Of a DNA stretch of 64,000 nucleotides, positions 37,844-48,600 are shown piece after piece. Every line of letters begins with the position of its first letter. Position 1 is the stretch's first letter. Below the pieces are notes generated by a model that did no database searches, had not been told where the DNA came from, and saw only the letters and a program-made list of their open reading frames with translations. The translations under genes and the position numbers were made by a program. Origin of the DNA: Flavihumibacter rivuli (GTDB lineage: Bacteria > Bacteroidota > Bacteroidia > Chitinophagales > Chitinophagaceae). Where the stretch lies: the NCBI RefSeq assembly GCF_018595685.2, contig NZ_CP092334.1, positions 1,206,001 through 1,270,000 of the forward strand. The letters are read 5' to 3'.

Positions 37844-38815
37844 ATGATGAAAAGAATCAAGACCCTATTGCATATCGTTAGTGCTGCGGTGCTTTTCTTA
37901 AATATTTCACAATCCCTATTGGCACAGGGATCATCCCGCAATGCCCTGCGTACAGTGATCATCGATCCGGGACATGGTGGTATTGATCCGGGTGCCCGCG
38001 GGCTTTTCTCTACAGAAGCCGAAGTGGCCCTGCAGATCAGCATGAAGCTGGGCAAGGCACTGGAAAAAGAATATCCCCACATCAAGTTTATTTATACCCG
38101 TACCTCCGATGCCCTTCCCGGCGGAGCCACCAACGTAAGACAGGGTTTGGTTAACCGCGCCAATATGGCCAATGAGGCCAAGGGCGACCTGTTCATCAGC
38201 ATCCACCTGAATGCAGCAGGCCAGAAAGCCGGAGGATGGTATGCCAAAAGGATTGTCGGGTATAAACCAAAGGTGGTGTATACCGGCTCCGGCAAACGCA
38301 GGAGGAAGAAGACCATCCAGCAGCCCATCTATGAATCCTACTATGTGAAGAACGAAAGGGTTGGAACGGAAACCTATATCTGGGCAGCAGACCGCAGCGA
38401 CGATAAAAGCGAATTCATCAACATGGATGAAGGTGGTGAAGCGGAAATTGCCGACTCCACCAACGTGCTTGACCTGAACTCCCCTGAAGCCAGGATCAGG
38501 GCCCAGTTGTACACCAAGTTCTTCTTCCGTAACTCCGCCCTCCTGGCCAGTTATGTAGAAGATGAATTCAAAACCGCAGGAAGGAAAAGCTATGGGGTGA
38601 AGCAAAGGAATAACAAAGGTATCTGGGTGTTGCAGGCAACCGGCATGCCTAGTATCCTGATCGAAACCGGATTCATCTCCAATAAGGAGGAAGAAGAATA
38701 CCTCAATAGCGAAGCCGGACAGGAAGAAGTGGTGAACAACATTATGGCCGCCTTCCGCAGGTACAAACAAGAAATTGAAAATCCCAGGGTTACTTCCCGG
38801 CCAGCAGGGAAATAA
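37844..38815 (+). CDS. N-acetylmuramoyl-L-alanine amidase (Amidase_3, AmiC-like)
   Basis: This 323-aa cell-wall hydrolase has signal peptide MMKRIKTLLHIVSAAVLFLNISQSLLAQ. The zinc motif is TVIIDPGHGGIDPGARG (His44), followed by GDLFISIHLNA and the catalytic Glu in MPSILIETGFISNKEEE. An insert at about 120-190 is rich in Lys and Tyr and interrupts the domain, a regulatory-helix position in AmiC-type enzymes. I start it at 37844. The longer reading from 37769 adds 25 residues without signal-peptide character and overlaps the divergent promoter. Confidence 0.93.
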   Translation: MMKRIKTLLHIVSAAVLFLNISQSLLAQGSSRNALRTVIIDPGHGGIDPGARGLFSTEAEVALQISMKLGKALEKEYPHIKFIYTRTSDALPGGATNVRQGLVNRANMANEAKGDLFISIHLNAAGQKAGGWYAKRIVGYKPKVVYTGSGKRRRKKTIQQPIYESYYVKNERVGTETYIWAADRSDDKSEFINMDEGGEAEIADSTNVLDLNSPEARIRAQLYTKFFFRNSALLASYVEDEFKTAGRKSYGVKQRNNKGIWVLQATGMPSILIETGFISNKEEEEYLNSEAGQEEVVNNIMAAFRRYKQEIENPRVTSRPAGK

Positions 38816-38866
38816 TACAGGTTCCCATATTCCCTACCATTTACCTGACCAGCAACAAACTTTAAT

Positions 38867-38874
38867 TACTTTTG
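38867..38874 (+). promoter_or_regulatory. -7 element before mlaD
   Basis: TACTTTTG (TAnnTTTG) lies about 55 nt before the ATG at 38930, in the 114-bp gap after the amidase gene. Confidence 0.45.
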
Positions 38875-38929
38875 ACCTGTTCCTTATGGATAGGCCGCAG
38901 CATACGGCTATCCTGATAAAACAAGAAGA

Positions 38930-39925
38930 ATGAAAATTTCCAACGAAACGAAGATTGGTGTAATGGCCGCTGTGGCGATCACCTTCCTGATCCTGGGATT
39001 CAATTTCCTGAAAGGGAAGAACCTGTTCGACAAGAACCATAAGATCTATGCCGTATTTCCAAAGGTGAACGGCCTGGCCAATTCCAACCCTGTCCTCATC
39101 AATGGATTGCAGGTAGGCATGGTGTATAGTATGCAGGAAAAATCCCGAAATATTGGAGATGGCATCATCGTTACCATCAACCTTGCCAGGGATATCAACA
39201 TCCCCAGCAATTCGGTAGCCTATATTTCACAGGACCTTCTCGGTGGGGCCACCCTCATCATCGAACCGGGGAACAGCACCGCTTTCCTTGCGGATGGCGA
39301 TACCCTTGGCACTAAAGTAGTAGTGGGACTAATGGACGAAGTAAAGGGAAATATCAACCCCGCCATCAAAACGCTGGACGGCACCTTGCAATCATTAGAT
39401 TCACTGGTGGAAGTAGCCGGCACTTATTTTGATCCCGCAACCAAAAAGAATTTTCACCAGATCGTCAGCAACCTCACTGCAGCATCCAATGCGCTGAACA
39501 AGTTGATGAACGCCCAGAACAGTGCATTGAACCAGTCACTCGCCAATGTGAATACCATCACCGCCAACCTTGCGGGCAATAACGAAAAGATCAACAGCAC
39601 GCTGGATAATGTGGAGAAAGCCACTGGCAAGCTGGCCAATGCAGAACTTGAAAGCACCATTGCGGAATTGAAGAAATCCATTGAAGGCCTCAATACCCTG
39701 CTGGCGAAAGCCAATAGCAGGGATGGATCACTCGGCCTGTTGATCAATGATCCCAAATTATACAACAACCTCACCAATACTACCAGGAGCCTGAACATCC
39801 TGCTGGATGATTTCAAGACCCATCCCAAGCGCTATGTGAATGTGTCTGTATTTGGAAAGAAAGATAAGAGCACCCCACTATCAGCTCCATTGAATGATTC
39901 AACCAATGCTCCACAGCAACAGTAA
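38930..39925 (+). CDS. MlaD family (MCE domain) lipid-transport protein
   Basis: This 331-aa protein has one N-terminal transmembrane helix (about 8-26: KIGVMAAVAITFLILGFNFL). An MCE domain follows (about 38-118: IYAVFPKVNGLANSNPVLINGLQVGMV). A long helical or coiled-coil region rich in Asn, Leu and Ala (about 150-300) and a polar tail complete it. MlaD rings move phospholipids between inner and outer membranes with an ABC transporter. No MlaE or MlaF is in the window. The OstA-like gene starts 1 bp after its stop. Confidence 0.9.
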   Translation: MKISNETKIGVMAAVAITFLILGFNFLKGKNLFDKNHKIYAVFPKVNGLANSNPVLINGLQVGMVYSMQEKSRNIGDGIIVTINLARDINIPSNSVAYISQDLLGGATLIIEPGNSTAFLADGDTLGTKVVVGLMDEVKGNINPAIKTLDGTLQSLDSLVEVAGTYFDPATKKNFHQIVSNLTAASNALNKLMNAQNSALNQSLANVNTITANLAGNNEKINSTLDNVEKATGKLANAELESTIAELKKSIEGLNTLLAKANSRDGSLGLLINDPKLYNNLTNTTRSLNILLDDFKTHPKRYVNVSVFGKKDKSTPLSAPLNDSTNAPQQQ

Positions 39926-39926
39926 G

Positions 39927-41555
39927 ATGAGGGAAGGAAAAAAGCTACTGACTTTATTGATGGGCCTCTTCCTGTTCATGGCAGCCAGGGCCCAGGTCCG
40001 CATCATGGCAGCCAATGACAGCTCGCAACTGGTGATCATTAAAAAGGCAGACCGCCTCAGGTATGAGAAGCGCGACAGCCTCACGGAATACCAGATGCTG
40101 GCAGGGAACGTGGTGCTGCAGCAGGAGAACACCCTGTTCTACTGTGACAGCGCGGTATTCAACCGAAAGGATAACCTGATAGAGGCATTCGGCAATGTGC
40201 ATATCAATGATGCAGACAGCATCCATACCTATTCCCAATACCTCATCTATTACGGGAATACCAAGAAGGCCTACCTGAAAAAGAATGTACGACTGACCGA
40301 TGGCAAAGGTGTGCTTACCACCAATGAACTCGAATACGATACCCAGACCAAGATCGGTACCTATACCAAAGGCGGGAAGGTGGTGAATGGCAAGACCGTA
40401 CTGACCAGTGAGGAAGCCACTTACTACGGGGACATGAAGGATGTATACTTCAAGAAGAATGTTAACCTTAAGGATCCTCAGTATATCCTCCACGCAGATT
40501 CCCTTTTGTATAATACCGATACACAGATCGCCACCTTTATTACCCAGACCTTTATCCAGGACACCAGCAACCGTAATATCACGACATCTGAAGGTTATTA
40601 CGACATGAAGAACAAGCTGGCCCGCTTTGGGAAAAGGCCGGTGATCAAGGACAAGGGAACCACAGTGATTGGCGATGAGGTTGGTTTCGATGACAATACT
40701 GGCGAAAGTTTTGCCAGGGGCAATGCAGTATTCAGGGATTCGGCACAGGGCATCGCCATCATTGCCAATGATATCAATGCCAACAAAAAAAAGAATACCC
40801 TGCTGGCCACGCAGAACCCGATCCTGATCATCCAGCAGGATAAGGATTCCATCTACGTAACAGCGGACACCTTGTTTTCCGGCAGGCTAACCGATATGGC
40901 CAACTATGACCGTACCTTCCTGAATAAGGATACCATCAAGGATGCCACCGTGATCAGTCCATCGGATACCACTAACCGAAACCGGTTCTTCCAGGCCTAT
41001 CATCATGTGCGCATCTTTTCCGATTCCCTGCAGGCCGTTGCTGACAGCCTTTTTTATTCAGGCGTGGATTCCGTATTCAGGCTTTTCCAGCAGCCCATCG
41101 TATGGGCCTCAGGAAGCCAGGTGACAGGCGATACCATTTATTTGTATACCCGTAACAAGGATCCGGAAAGGGTTTATGTATTTGAGAACGGCATGGTCAT
41201 CAACCGCACTGAAGCAGGGTATTATAACCAGCTCAGGGGCAATACACTGAATGGCTATTTCAAGGATGGTGCCATTGATAACATGCGGGCCAAAGGATCG
41301 GCAGAAAGCATCTATTACGCCCAGGATGACCAACAGGCCTATGTGGGGGTGAACAGGGCGACTGCCGATGTGATCGACATCTTTTTTCTCAATAAGGAGC
41401 TTAATAAAGTAGTGTTCAGGAGCGAGGTAAACGGTACCATGACCCCCTTTGGCCAGGTGAACCACGATGAGATGAAATTGAGGAGTTTCCAATGGCTGGA
41501 AAAGAGGAGGCCAAAGACCAGGTTTGAATTGTTTGAAGCGCCGCAAACGCAATAA
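39927..41555 (+). CDS. OstA-like organic-solvent-tolerance/LPS-transport protein
   Basis: This 542-aa protein has signal peptide MREGKKLLTLLMGLFLFMAARAQ. Repeated beta-jellyroll strands of the LptA/OstA superfamily follow: VVLQQENTLFYCDSAVFNRKDNLIEAFGNVHINDADS, LTTNELEYDTQTKIGTYTKGGKV and HADSLLYNTDTQIATF. It probably forms part of the periplasmic LPS bridge with the LptD homologue. I choose ATG 39927, 1 bp after the mlaD stop, because it gives a clean signal peptide; a start at 39894 would overlap mlaD by 32 bp. Confidence 0.87.
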   Translation: MREGKKLLTLLMGLFLFMAARAQVRIMAANDSSQLVIIKKADRLRYEKRDSLTEYQMLAGNVVLQQENTLFYCDSAVFNRKDNLIEAFGNVHINDADSIHTYSQYLIYYGNTKKAYLKKNVRLTDGKGVLTTNELEYDTQTKIGTYTKGGKVVNGKTVLTSEEATYYGDMKDVYFKKNVNLKDPQYILHADSLLYNTDTQIATFITQTFIQDTSNRNITTSEGYYDMKNKLARFGKRPVIKDKGTTVIGDEVGFDDNTGESFARGNAVFRDSAQGIAIIANDINANKKKNTLLATQNPILIIQQDKDSIYVTADTLFSGRLTDMANYDRTFLNKDTIKDATVISPSDTTNRNRFFQAYHHVRIFSDSLQAVADSLFYSGVDSVFRLFQQPIVWASGSQVTGDTIYLYTRNKDPERVYVFENGMVINRTEAGYYNQLRGNTLNGYFKDGAIDNMRAKGSAESIYYAQDDQQAYVGVNRATADVIDIFFLNKELNKVVFRSEVNGTMTPFGQVNHDEMKLRSFQWLEKRRPKTRFELFEAPQTQ

Positions 41556-41564
41556 ACTAATACT

Positions 41565-42743
41565 ATGGCTGCATTTCCAAGACTCAGGAAGATCATCCGC
41601 AAAGGACTGATCAGTCCGATCCAGGAATTCATTAAGGATAGCCGCGCAGTTGGCATCACCTTGCTGGCATGCACCCTGCTATCCCTCTTCCTCGCCAACA
41701 GCAACTGGAGTGCAACCTGGATAGGCTATATAGAAAAGGAACTGCATTTCCCTGAATGGTTACATGTGCCCCACAGTGTGCTGCACTGGATCAATGATGG
41801 CCTGATGACCATTTTCTTTTTCCTGGTAGGCATGGAGATCAAAAGGGAACTATTAGATGGTGAATTGTCTTCTTTCAAGAAAGCCATCCTGCCGGCCGCA
41901 GCAGCCATCGGTGGCATGATCGTTCCAGCCCTGGTCTATGTAGCTTTCAATGCCAATACAGAATACCATGCCGGCTGGGGAATACCCATGGCCACAGATA
42001 TTGCCTTTTCCCTTGGGGTAGCTTCCCTATTGGGCTCAAGGGTTCCTGTAACCCTCAAGGTCTTCCTGATGGCACTGGCCATTATTGATGACCTCGGAGC
42101 CATTTTGGTGATCGCACTCTTTTATGGTGGCGATATTTCCTGGAACTTTTTATTGTATGCCGCCCTCGTAGTCATTGCCCTGGAATTGATCAACCGGTTT
42201 CGCTTACACCATTGGTTGGTAACTGTACTGGGTGGAATCCTGATCTGGTATTGCATCTTCAATTCCGGTATCCACGCCACCATTGCAGGTGTAATAACCG
42301 CCTTGCTTGTTCCGCTGGACAAACTACCTGATTATGAGCATGCCCTTCATGACCCGGTCAATTTCCTGATCCTCCCCTTATTTGCATTGGCCAATACTGC
42401 GATTGTCATCCCCGGAAATTTCACCGAAGCAGTGACCACTACCCTAAGCTGGGGTGTCCTGCTCGGACTGGTCCTGGGAAAACCCATCGGTATCAGCCTC
42501 TTCTCCTGGCTGGCCGTTAAGACCGGCCTGGGCGAAAAACCGGAAGGCAGTAACTGGACCCAACTGATCGGAATGGGTGCCCTGGCGGGAATAGGTTTTA
42601 CCATGTCCATCTTCATCACCATGTTGGCGTTTACGGATGTCATTCACCAGGACATCGCTAAACTGGCCGTCCTGATCGGTGCCGTAGTGTCAGTTGTATT
42701 GGGTCTACTGCTGCTCTCCAGGGGCAAGGCCAATCCATCCTGA
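41565..42743 (+). CDS. nhaA: Na+/H+ antiporter NhaA
   Basis: This 392-aa inner-membrane antiporter has about 12 transmembrane segments. The signatures are FFFLVGMEIKRELLDGEL, PMATDIAFSLGVASLLGSRVP and ALAIIDDLGAILVIALFY, with the paired Asp residues of the ion site (ALAIIDD). It exports sodium in exchange for protons. It starts 9 bp after the OstA-like gene, so it may be co-transcribed with that envelope cluster. Confidence 0.97.
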   Translation: MAAFPRLRKIIRKGLISPIQEFIKDSRAVGITLLACTLLSLFLANSNWSATWIGYIEKELHFPEWLHVPHSVLHWINDGLMTIFFFLVGMEIKRELLDGELSSFKKAILPAAAAIGGMIVPALVYVAFNANTEYHAGWGIPMATDIAFSLGVASLLGSRVPVTLKVFLMALAIIDDLGAILVIALFYGGDISWNFLLYAALVVIALELINRFRLHHWLVTVLGGILIWYCIFNSGIHATIAGVITALLVPLDKLPDYEHALHDPVNFLILPLFALANTAIVIPGNFTEAVTTTLSWGVLLGLVLGKPIGISLFSWLAVKTGLGEKPEGSNWTQLIGMGALAGIGFTMSIFITMLAFTDVIHQDIAKLAVLIGAVVSVVLGLLLLSRGKANPS

Positions 42744-43048
42744 ACTTTAGATACGCTTTCCAGTTTTTAGCCATCCCTTAGTGGCCAGCAAGACTATGCG
42801 TCTTTCTGCACCCTTTAACCTATTCAAAAGATCCGGGGAAATGTTTGCCGAATCGGGTAATTTCCATTTTTCCCTTCTTTTCAACGACCATCCCCACCTG
42901 AATAAAACCGGATTTTCGCAATTTTTTGCGGTTTATTTCACATTTAATTGCCTAATAATTGCAGTATTTGTCTTTTTAATGCCGACTTGTGCGTCTTTAT
43001 AACTACTTTGTCGAGTCAATTTTTCAGAACAAGTAGATAAGGCTCCAC
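42744..43048 (+). promoter_or_regulatory. 305-bp upstream region of the DeoR-SusCD locus
   Basis: No credible gene lies here. It holds a hairpin-like CGCAATTTTTTGCGG (42918-42931) followed by TTTATTTCAC. The region upstream of the second DeoR gene contains CGCAAAAAACCGCA, which on the other strand shares TTTTTTGCG and TTATTT. Both may be regulator sites. An imperfect -7 candidate (CTACTTTG) lies near 43004-43011. Confidence 0.35.
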
Positions 43049-43798
43049 ATGTTAAAGAAGGAAAGACAGGCACTGATTTTAAAGCAGGTTAACCTCCATA
43101 ACAGGATCTTTTCGACCCAGTTGTGCGAGGAGATCAGGGTGTCTGAAGATACCATCCGCCGCGATCTCCTTGAACTGGCCAGCGAAGGGAAGATCATTAA
43201 AGTGCATGGAGGGGCCCTCTCCTGCTCCTTTGCCATCAATAACTGGAACCAGGACGAGGTCTATTCTTCCGATAAGAAGAAAACCATCGCCGCCAAGGCT
43301 GCGGCCCTTATCGAAGATGGCATGTTCGTACTGACTTCCGGCGGGACTACCATCATTGAACTGGCCAAGGCGCTTCCCCCTGACCTGAAGGCCACATTTG
43401 TCTGCGGTAGCCTTCCTGTACTGCTCGAATACATGAACCATCCCAATATTGAAGTGATCGTGGTCGGTGATAAACTTTCAAAGTCTGCCCGCATCACCTC
43501 TGGTAGCCAGGCCATTGAACAGGTCAGGTCCATCAAAGCCGACCTATGCTTCCTGGGCATCAATGCCATTGACCTTGCCTGGGGACTTACAGATAACGAA
43601 TGGGAAGTGGTGCTGCTGAAGAAGGCCATGGTAGAATCGGCCAGGAAGGTAGTTGGGTTGACCATTTCAGAGAAGATCAATACTTGCCAGCCACTATCGA
43701 TCGGCCCGGTGGAGGACCTGGATTATTTAGTCACGGAGCTACCTCCCGGGGATGCCCTGCTGGAGCCATATGCCAATAAAGGAATAACGATCATATAA
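43049..43798 (+). CDS. DeoR/GlpR family regulator (paralogue 1)
   Basis: This 249-aa protein has an N-terminal DeoR helix-turn-helix (LKKERQALILKQVNLHNRIF, then LCEEIRVSEDTIRRDLLELASEGKIIKVHGGA). The C-terminal sugar-phosphate sensor domain is ISO-like (VLTSGGTTIIELAKALP, DLCFLGINAIDLAWGLTDNEWEV). DeoR proteins usually repress sugar-catabolic genes until a phosphorylated sugar binds. It starts the run that continues 20 bp later with the phosphoesterase and SusCD. A close paralogue ends the locus at 50846. Confidence 0.93.
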   Translation: MLKKERQALILKQVNLHNRIFSTQLCEEIRVSEDTIRRDLLELASEGKIIKVHGGALSCSFAINNWNQDEVYSSDKKKTIAAKAAALIEDGMFVLTSGGTTIIELAKALPPDLKATFVCGSLPVLLEYMNHPNIEVIVVGDKLSKSARITSGSQAIEQVRSIKADLCFLGINAIDLAWGLTDNEWEVVLLKKAMVESARKVVGLTISEKINTCQPLSIGPVEDLDYLVTELPPGDALLEPYANKGITII

Positions 43799-43818
43799 CC
43801 CTTAGAAACGAACACACA

Positions 43819-45663
43819 GTGTTAACGAAAAGATTGCTGCCATTACTACTCCTGCTTGCAGGCTTGAATGCCATTGCCCTGGGGCAAGCTGTCCGTTTTG
43901 CCTTTCTGACCGACCTGCATGTCAGCCCCGGTATCGAAAGCGAAGCCAACCTGGAAGAGATCGTCAGGGACATCAACCAACAGGCCTTCGACTTTGTGGT
44001 GATCACCGGCGACATTACCAATACCGGTTCCAACGCAGAACTACAGTCCGTTCACCGTATCCTGGGAAAACTACAGCCCGCTTATCATATCCTTCCAGGC
44101 AACCACGAAACCAACTGGTCGGAAAGTGCGGGCAACACCTACCTCCAACTCTGGAAGGCAGACAGGTTCTCCTTTTCCTATAAGGACTATTTCTTTGTCG
44201 GCTTCAATACCGGTCCCTACCTTAAGATGGGTGATGGCCATGTGAAGCAGGAAGACCTGGTATGGCTACGGCAGGAACTCACCAATAAGAAACCAGCCAA
44301 TGCCAAACTCATCTCTCTTGCCCATTATCCTTTGGGTGACGGGTTAGACAACTGGTATGAGGTCACCGGCATCCTGAAAGAACACCAGGCATTACTCGCG
44401 CTCTGTGGTCACGGCCATCGCTTGTCGGTCCATAATTTCGATGGCATTACCGGCATCATGGGAAGGTCGAGCCTTCCGAAAGGCACTGATGGAGTAGGCT
44501 ACAATATCGTTAGCCTTTGGGGCGACAGCGTATTGATCGAAGAAAAACTGGTCAACCAGGAAAAGCCCAGGCTGTTCTACCGCTCAGCACTCAATACCGG
44601 CAGTATCGCCACTATTAAGGTGAATGGCAAACTGCCCGACTATTCCATCAATAAGACCTACCCGGCCCACCAACCGGATTATATTTTCCAGGATTCATCC
44701 AGCATTTTCAGCGCACCGGTGATAGCCGGCAAGAACAGGATCGCAATAGGCAATTCAACCGGCAAACTAACGGCGATCAATACCCGCAGTAAAAAAGAAT
44801 TATGGTCCATAAACCTGGAAAGAACATTGTATGCGACGCCCGCCTATTCCAATGATAGGATCGTGATCGGGACCACAACCGGGGAACTGTCCTGCTTCGA
44901 GGCTTCCAGTGGCCGGAAATACTGGACCACCGCTATCAAAGCCCCCATCATAGGCGAAGCTGTCATTGAGCAGGACAGGATATTTATTGGAGCCGGCAGC
45001 GGCAGTTTTTACTGTATTGACCTGAATACGGGGAAGGTCATCTGGGAGAACCGGGACTTTACCGGGCAGTTACAGGCCAGGCCTGCCATCAGCAATGAAG
45101 TAATTGTAGTGGGGGCATGGGACACCTTCCTGCATTGCATAGACAAGGCAACCGGAACCACCCGCTGGAAATGGAACAATGGCAACAGCCAGAAACTTTA
45201 CTCACCGGGAAATGTGGTACCTGCCATCTACTCGGATAAGGTCTTCATCGTTGCCCCCGATCGCTACATGACGGCAATCGACATCCGTACCGGACAAACA
45301 GTGTGGCGCAACAACCAATACAAAGTAAGGGAGTCCATGGGCCAGAGCAGGGATGGCCAAACCATTTATGCCAAGCTCATGAACGACAGCATCATTGCCG
45401 TTCCGGCATTGGACAGCAGCTTCCATATCAAATGGGCCACCAATGCCAGGTTCGGCTATGAACACAACCCTTGCCCAATTCGATCATATAACGGTTACGT
45501 ATATGCGGGAACTAAGAACGGCGAGCTGATCGTCCTGCATGAAGCAGGCGGTGAACTGGCCTGGAAATACAAAGTGGGCAATGCCGCCATCAATGGCATT
45601 GTACAGGACCGCAACAAAAGGATCTGGGTCACTACTACAGAAGGAAAACTCATTCGATTTTAA
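43819..45663 (+). CDS. Secreted metallophosphoesterase with PQQ-like beta-propeller
   Basis: This 614-aa protein starts at a GTG with signal peptide MLTKRLLPLLLLLAGLNAIALGQ. The calcineurin-like domain (about 25-270) has the metal ligands TDLHVSP (Asp32, His34), GDITNTG, PGNHETN, LAHYPLGDG and CGHGHRLS. Residues about 290-614 form PQQ-type propeller blades (KELWSINLERTLYATPAYSNDRIVIGTTTGELSCFEASSGRKYW, GKVIWENRDFTG, GQTVWRNNQ). It probably removes phosphate from an extracytoplasmic substrate. It lies 20 bp after the DeoR gene and 33 bp before SusC, so it most likely belongs to the uptake system. The substrate is unknown. Confidence 0.9.
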   Translation: MLTKRLLPLLLLLAGLNAIALGQAVRFAFLTDLHVSPGIESEANLEEIVRDINQQAFDFVVITGDITNTGSNAELQSVHRILGKLQPAYHILPGNHETNWSESAGNTYLQLWKADRFSFSYKDYFFVGFNTGPYLKMGDGHVKQEDLVWLRQELTNKKPANAKLISLAHYPLGDGLDNWYEVTGILKEHQALLALCGHGHRLSVHNFDGITGIMGRSSLPKGTDGVGYNIVSLWGDSVLIEEKLVNQEKPRLFYRSALNTGSIATIKVNGKLPDYSINKTYPAHQPDYIFQDSSSIFSAPVIAGKNRIAIGNSTGKLTAINTRSKKELWSINLERTLYATPAYSNDRIVIGTTTGELSCFEASSGRKYWTTAIKAPIIGEAVIEQDRIFIGAGSGSFYCIDLNTGKVIWENRDFTGQLQARPAISNEVIVVGAWDTFLHCIDKATGTTRWKWNNGNSQKLYSPGNVVPAIYSDKVFIVAPDRYMTAIDIRTGQTVWRNNQYKVRESMGQSRDGQTIYAKLMNDSIIAVPALDSSFHIKWATNARFGYEHNPCPIRSYNGYVYAGTKNGELIVLHEAGGELAWKYKVGNAAINGIVQDRNKRIWVTTTEGKLIRF

Positions 45664-45696
45664 CCCTATTTCATTAACCAAAACCATAACAATCAC

Positions 45697-48600
45697 ATGA
45701 GAAAGATCAAGTCTCTGTTGTTATTTGCCTTTTTCTGTTGCCTGTCGGGCATCGTACTGGGGCAAACCTTAACCGGGCAGGTCCTGGATAATGCTACCAA
45801 AAAGCCCATTGCCGGCGCTTCTGTGGTAGCAGGCCAAAAAGGAACTGCATCGGATGAATCCGGTAATTTTTCCATTGAAATGCCGAATGGCATAACCAGC
45901 ATTACCGTTTCCAGTGTTGGGTTCCAAAAGCAAACGGTAAATGTTGGCAAGGCCATGAACGTTACCATTTACCTGCAAGCGGAAGAAGCCAACCTCGACC
46001 AGGTAGTGGTAGTGGGATATGGCTCACAGAAAAAAGCCAACCTTACCGGTGCCGTGTCATCAGTGGATGTGAAGAAGGTATTGCAATCAAGGCCTGTCAC
46101 CGATGTGGGCAATGCCTTGCAAGGTGCCGTACCGGGATTATCGATCACCAATGCGAGTGGTGCCCTGGGCCAGAACCCCACCATCACCCTCAGGGGCCTT
46201 TCCGGTTCGCTGAACGGATCAGGCGCCAAGCCCCTCATCCTATTGGACAACGTGGAGATCCCATCCCTGAACATGGTGAACCCGGAAGACATTGAAAGCA
46301 TTTCCGTGCTTAAAGATGCGGCAGCAACCTCTATCTACGGTACTCGTGCCGCATGGGGCGTTATCCTGATCACATCGAAAGGCGGTAAGCGCAATGCCAA
46401 GGCTACCATTACCTATTCGAACAACTTTGCCTTCTCCAAACCAACCACTACCCCGCAGGTTGCACCTGCAGTGGAAGGAACAGAAATGGCATTCAAGGCC
46501 ATGCAGCGGGTAAATCCTTCCACCACAAGATTTGGCGTAGTGGGCATGTATTTCGACGAGATCGGTATCCAGAAAATGCGTGAGTGGCAGCAGCAATACG
46601 GCGGACAGGACCTTGGACCGGAAATGGTGCTGGGTCGTGACTTTGAAATTCGCAGCGGCCAGCTCTACTTCTACCGCCCATGGGATGCAGGCGAAATGTT
46701 CATGCGGGACTGGATGCCCCAGCAAAAGCATGACCTGAGCATTTCTGGTGGCAATGACAAATCAACCTATTTCGCCAGTGTGGGCTACCTCGGTCAAACC
46801 GGTGTGCTGAAAGCCAACCCTGACAAGTTCGATCGTATGAACGCCACCGTTGGTTTTACCGCCAAGGTGAATGAGTGGATGGACCTGCGTTCCAAGGTAT
46901 TCCTGAGCAAGACACAGACCACCCGCCCCTATTCCTTTGGAGGCGATACCTATGACCCATGGTATTACCTGCTTCGCTGGCCGGCAGTCTATCCTTATGG
47001 CACTTACGAAGGCAAGCCTTTCCGCAGTGCATTGACGGAAACCGAGCAGTCCAACAATATTTCCTATGACGCCAATTTTGGACGGATCAACCTGGGGTCA
47101 ACTTTTAAATTGCACAAGGACCTTACCCTGGATGCAGACTACAACTACACACGAAATAACGATGTGGAACACCAGGCGGGTGGAACCGTTACTGCCTATA
47201 ACTTTTGGGCAGGTGGTGGTAACCTGAACTATTCTACGTACACTTCCCCTTCCTATGATAAGGTGAGGTATACTTCCTGGTGGAATGAAATGCACACCAT
47301 CAAGGCCTTTGCCACCTATAAGAAGAACATTGGTGAGCATGACCTGAAAGTGATCGCCGGTACTGATGTAGAATGGTACAAAGGCTGGTCGCAATATTCA
47401 GAACGCAGGACATTGGTGAACCCCGACCAGCCGGAACTTCCCCTGGCAACAGGTGATCAGTTCGTAGGCGGAGGTCGCGGCGAATGGGCCACCAGGGGCT
47501 ATTTCGGAAGGATCAACTATGCCTTTAAGGACAAGTTCCTGCTGGAACTGAACGGCCGTTTTGATGGCTCTTCCAAATTCCCCAAGAACGACCAATGGGC
47601 CTTCTTCCCTTCCTTGTCGGTTGGTTATGTACTGAGCAAGGAGAAGTTCATGGCCTTCTCTGAGAACGTGCTGTCCTTCCTCAAACTGCGTGCCTCCTAT
47701 GGTTCGATCGGTAACCAGGATGTGGGTTCCAACAGGTTCCTCTCTACCCTTCGCTCTACTTCATCAGGTTGGGTGATCGGAGGCAACAATATTCCCACCT
47801 TTACTACCCCCAACTATGTTTCCCCTTCACTTACCTGGGAAACAGTCAGCACCCTTGATTTCGGTGTTGATGCACGCTTCTTCAACAATAAGCTGGGCAT
47901 CAGCTTCGACAGGTATATCAGGAAGACCAGTGACATCATTACTTCTGGGGCCACACTTCCTGCAACCCTGGGTACGGCAGCACCTGCACGCAACTATGCA
48001 GAGATCACGACCAATGGTTGGGAACTGGCTGTTGACTTCAGGCACAGTTTCAACAAGGACCTGACCCTGAATGTAACGGCTGTCCTCTCCGACTTCCAGG
48101 AAAAGGTAACCCGTTATGCCAATACCACCAATGTCATCACCAGCTTGTATGAAGGAAAAGTGCTGGGTGAGATCTGGGGTTATGAAACAGACAGGTTCTT
48201 CGACAAAAACGACTTCGAACAGGATGCCAATGGCAACCTGATCCTGCAGAACGGTCGTTATGTTATGGCCAAGGGCGTGCCTTCACAGTCGGTGTATGAG
48301 AACAGCTGGTTCTTCTACGGTCCCGGCGACATCAAATACAAGGACCTGAACAATGATGGCAAGGTTGACTTCGGGACCAATACCCTTGACAATCCGGGTG
48401 ACCAGAAAGTGATCGGTAACACTACTCCGCGTTACATGTATGGTCTTAACCTGGGACTTACCTGGAAAGGTATTGATTTCAACATGTTCGTTCAGGGCGT
48501 GGGTAAGCGCGATTACTGGGCCAATGGTCCGATCGCCATTCCTGGTTACCGCACCGGTGAAGCATGGTTTGCCCACCAGCTGGATTACTGGACTCCGGAG

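Noticed and set aside
42781..43002. A 73-codon plus-strand open frame in the gap before the first DeoR gene
   Set aside because: It starts with GTG, has no recognisable family pattern or ribosome-binding site and overlaps the expected promoter region.
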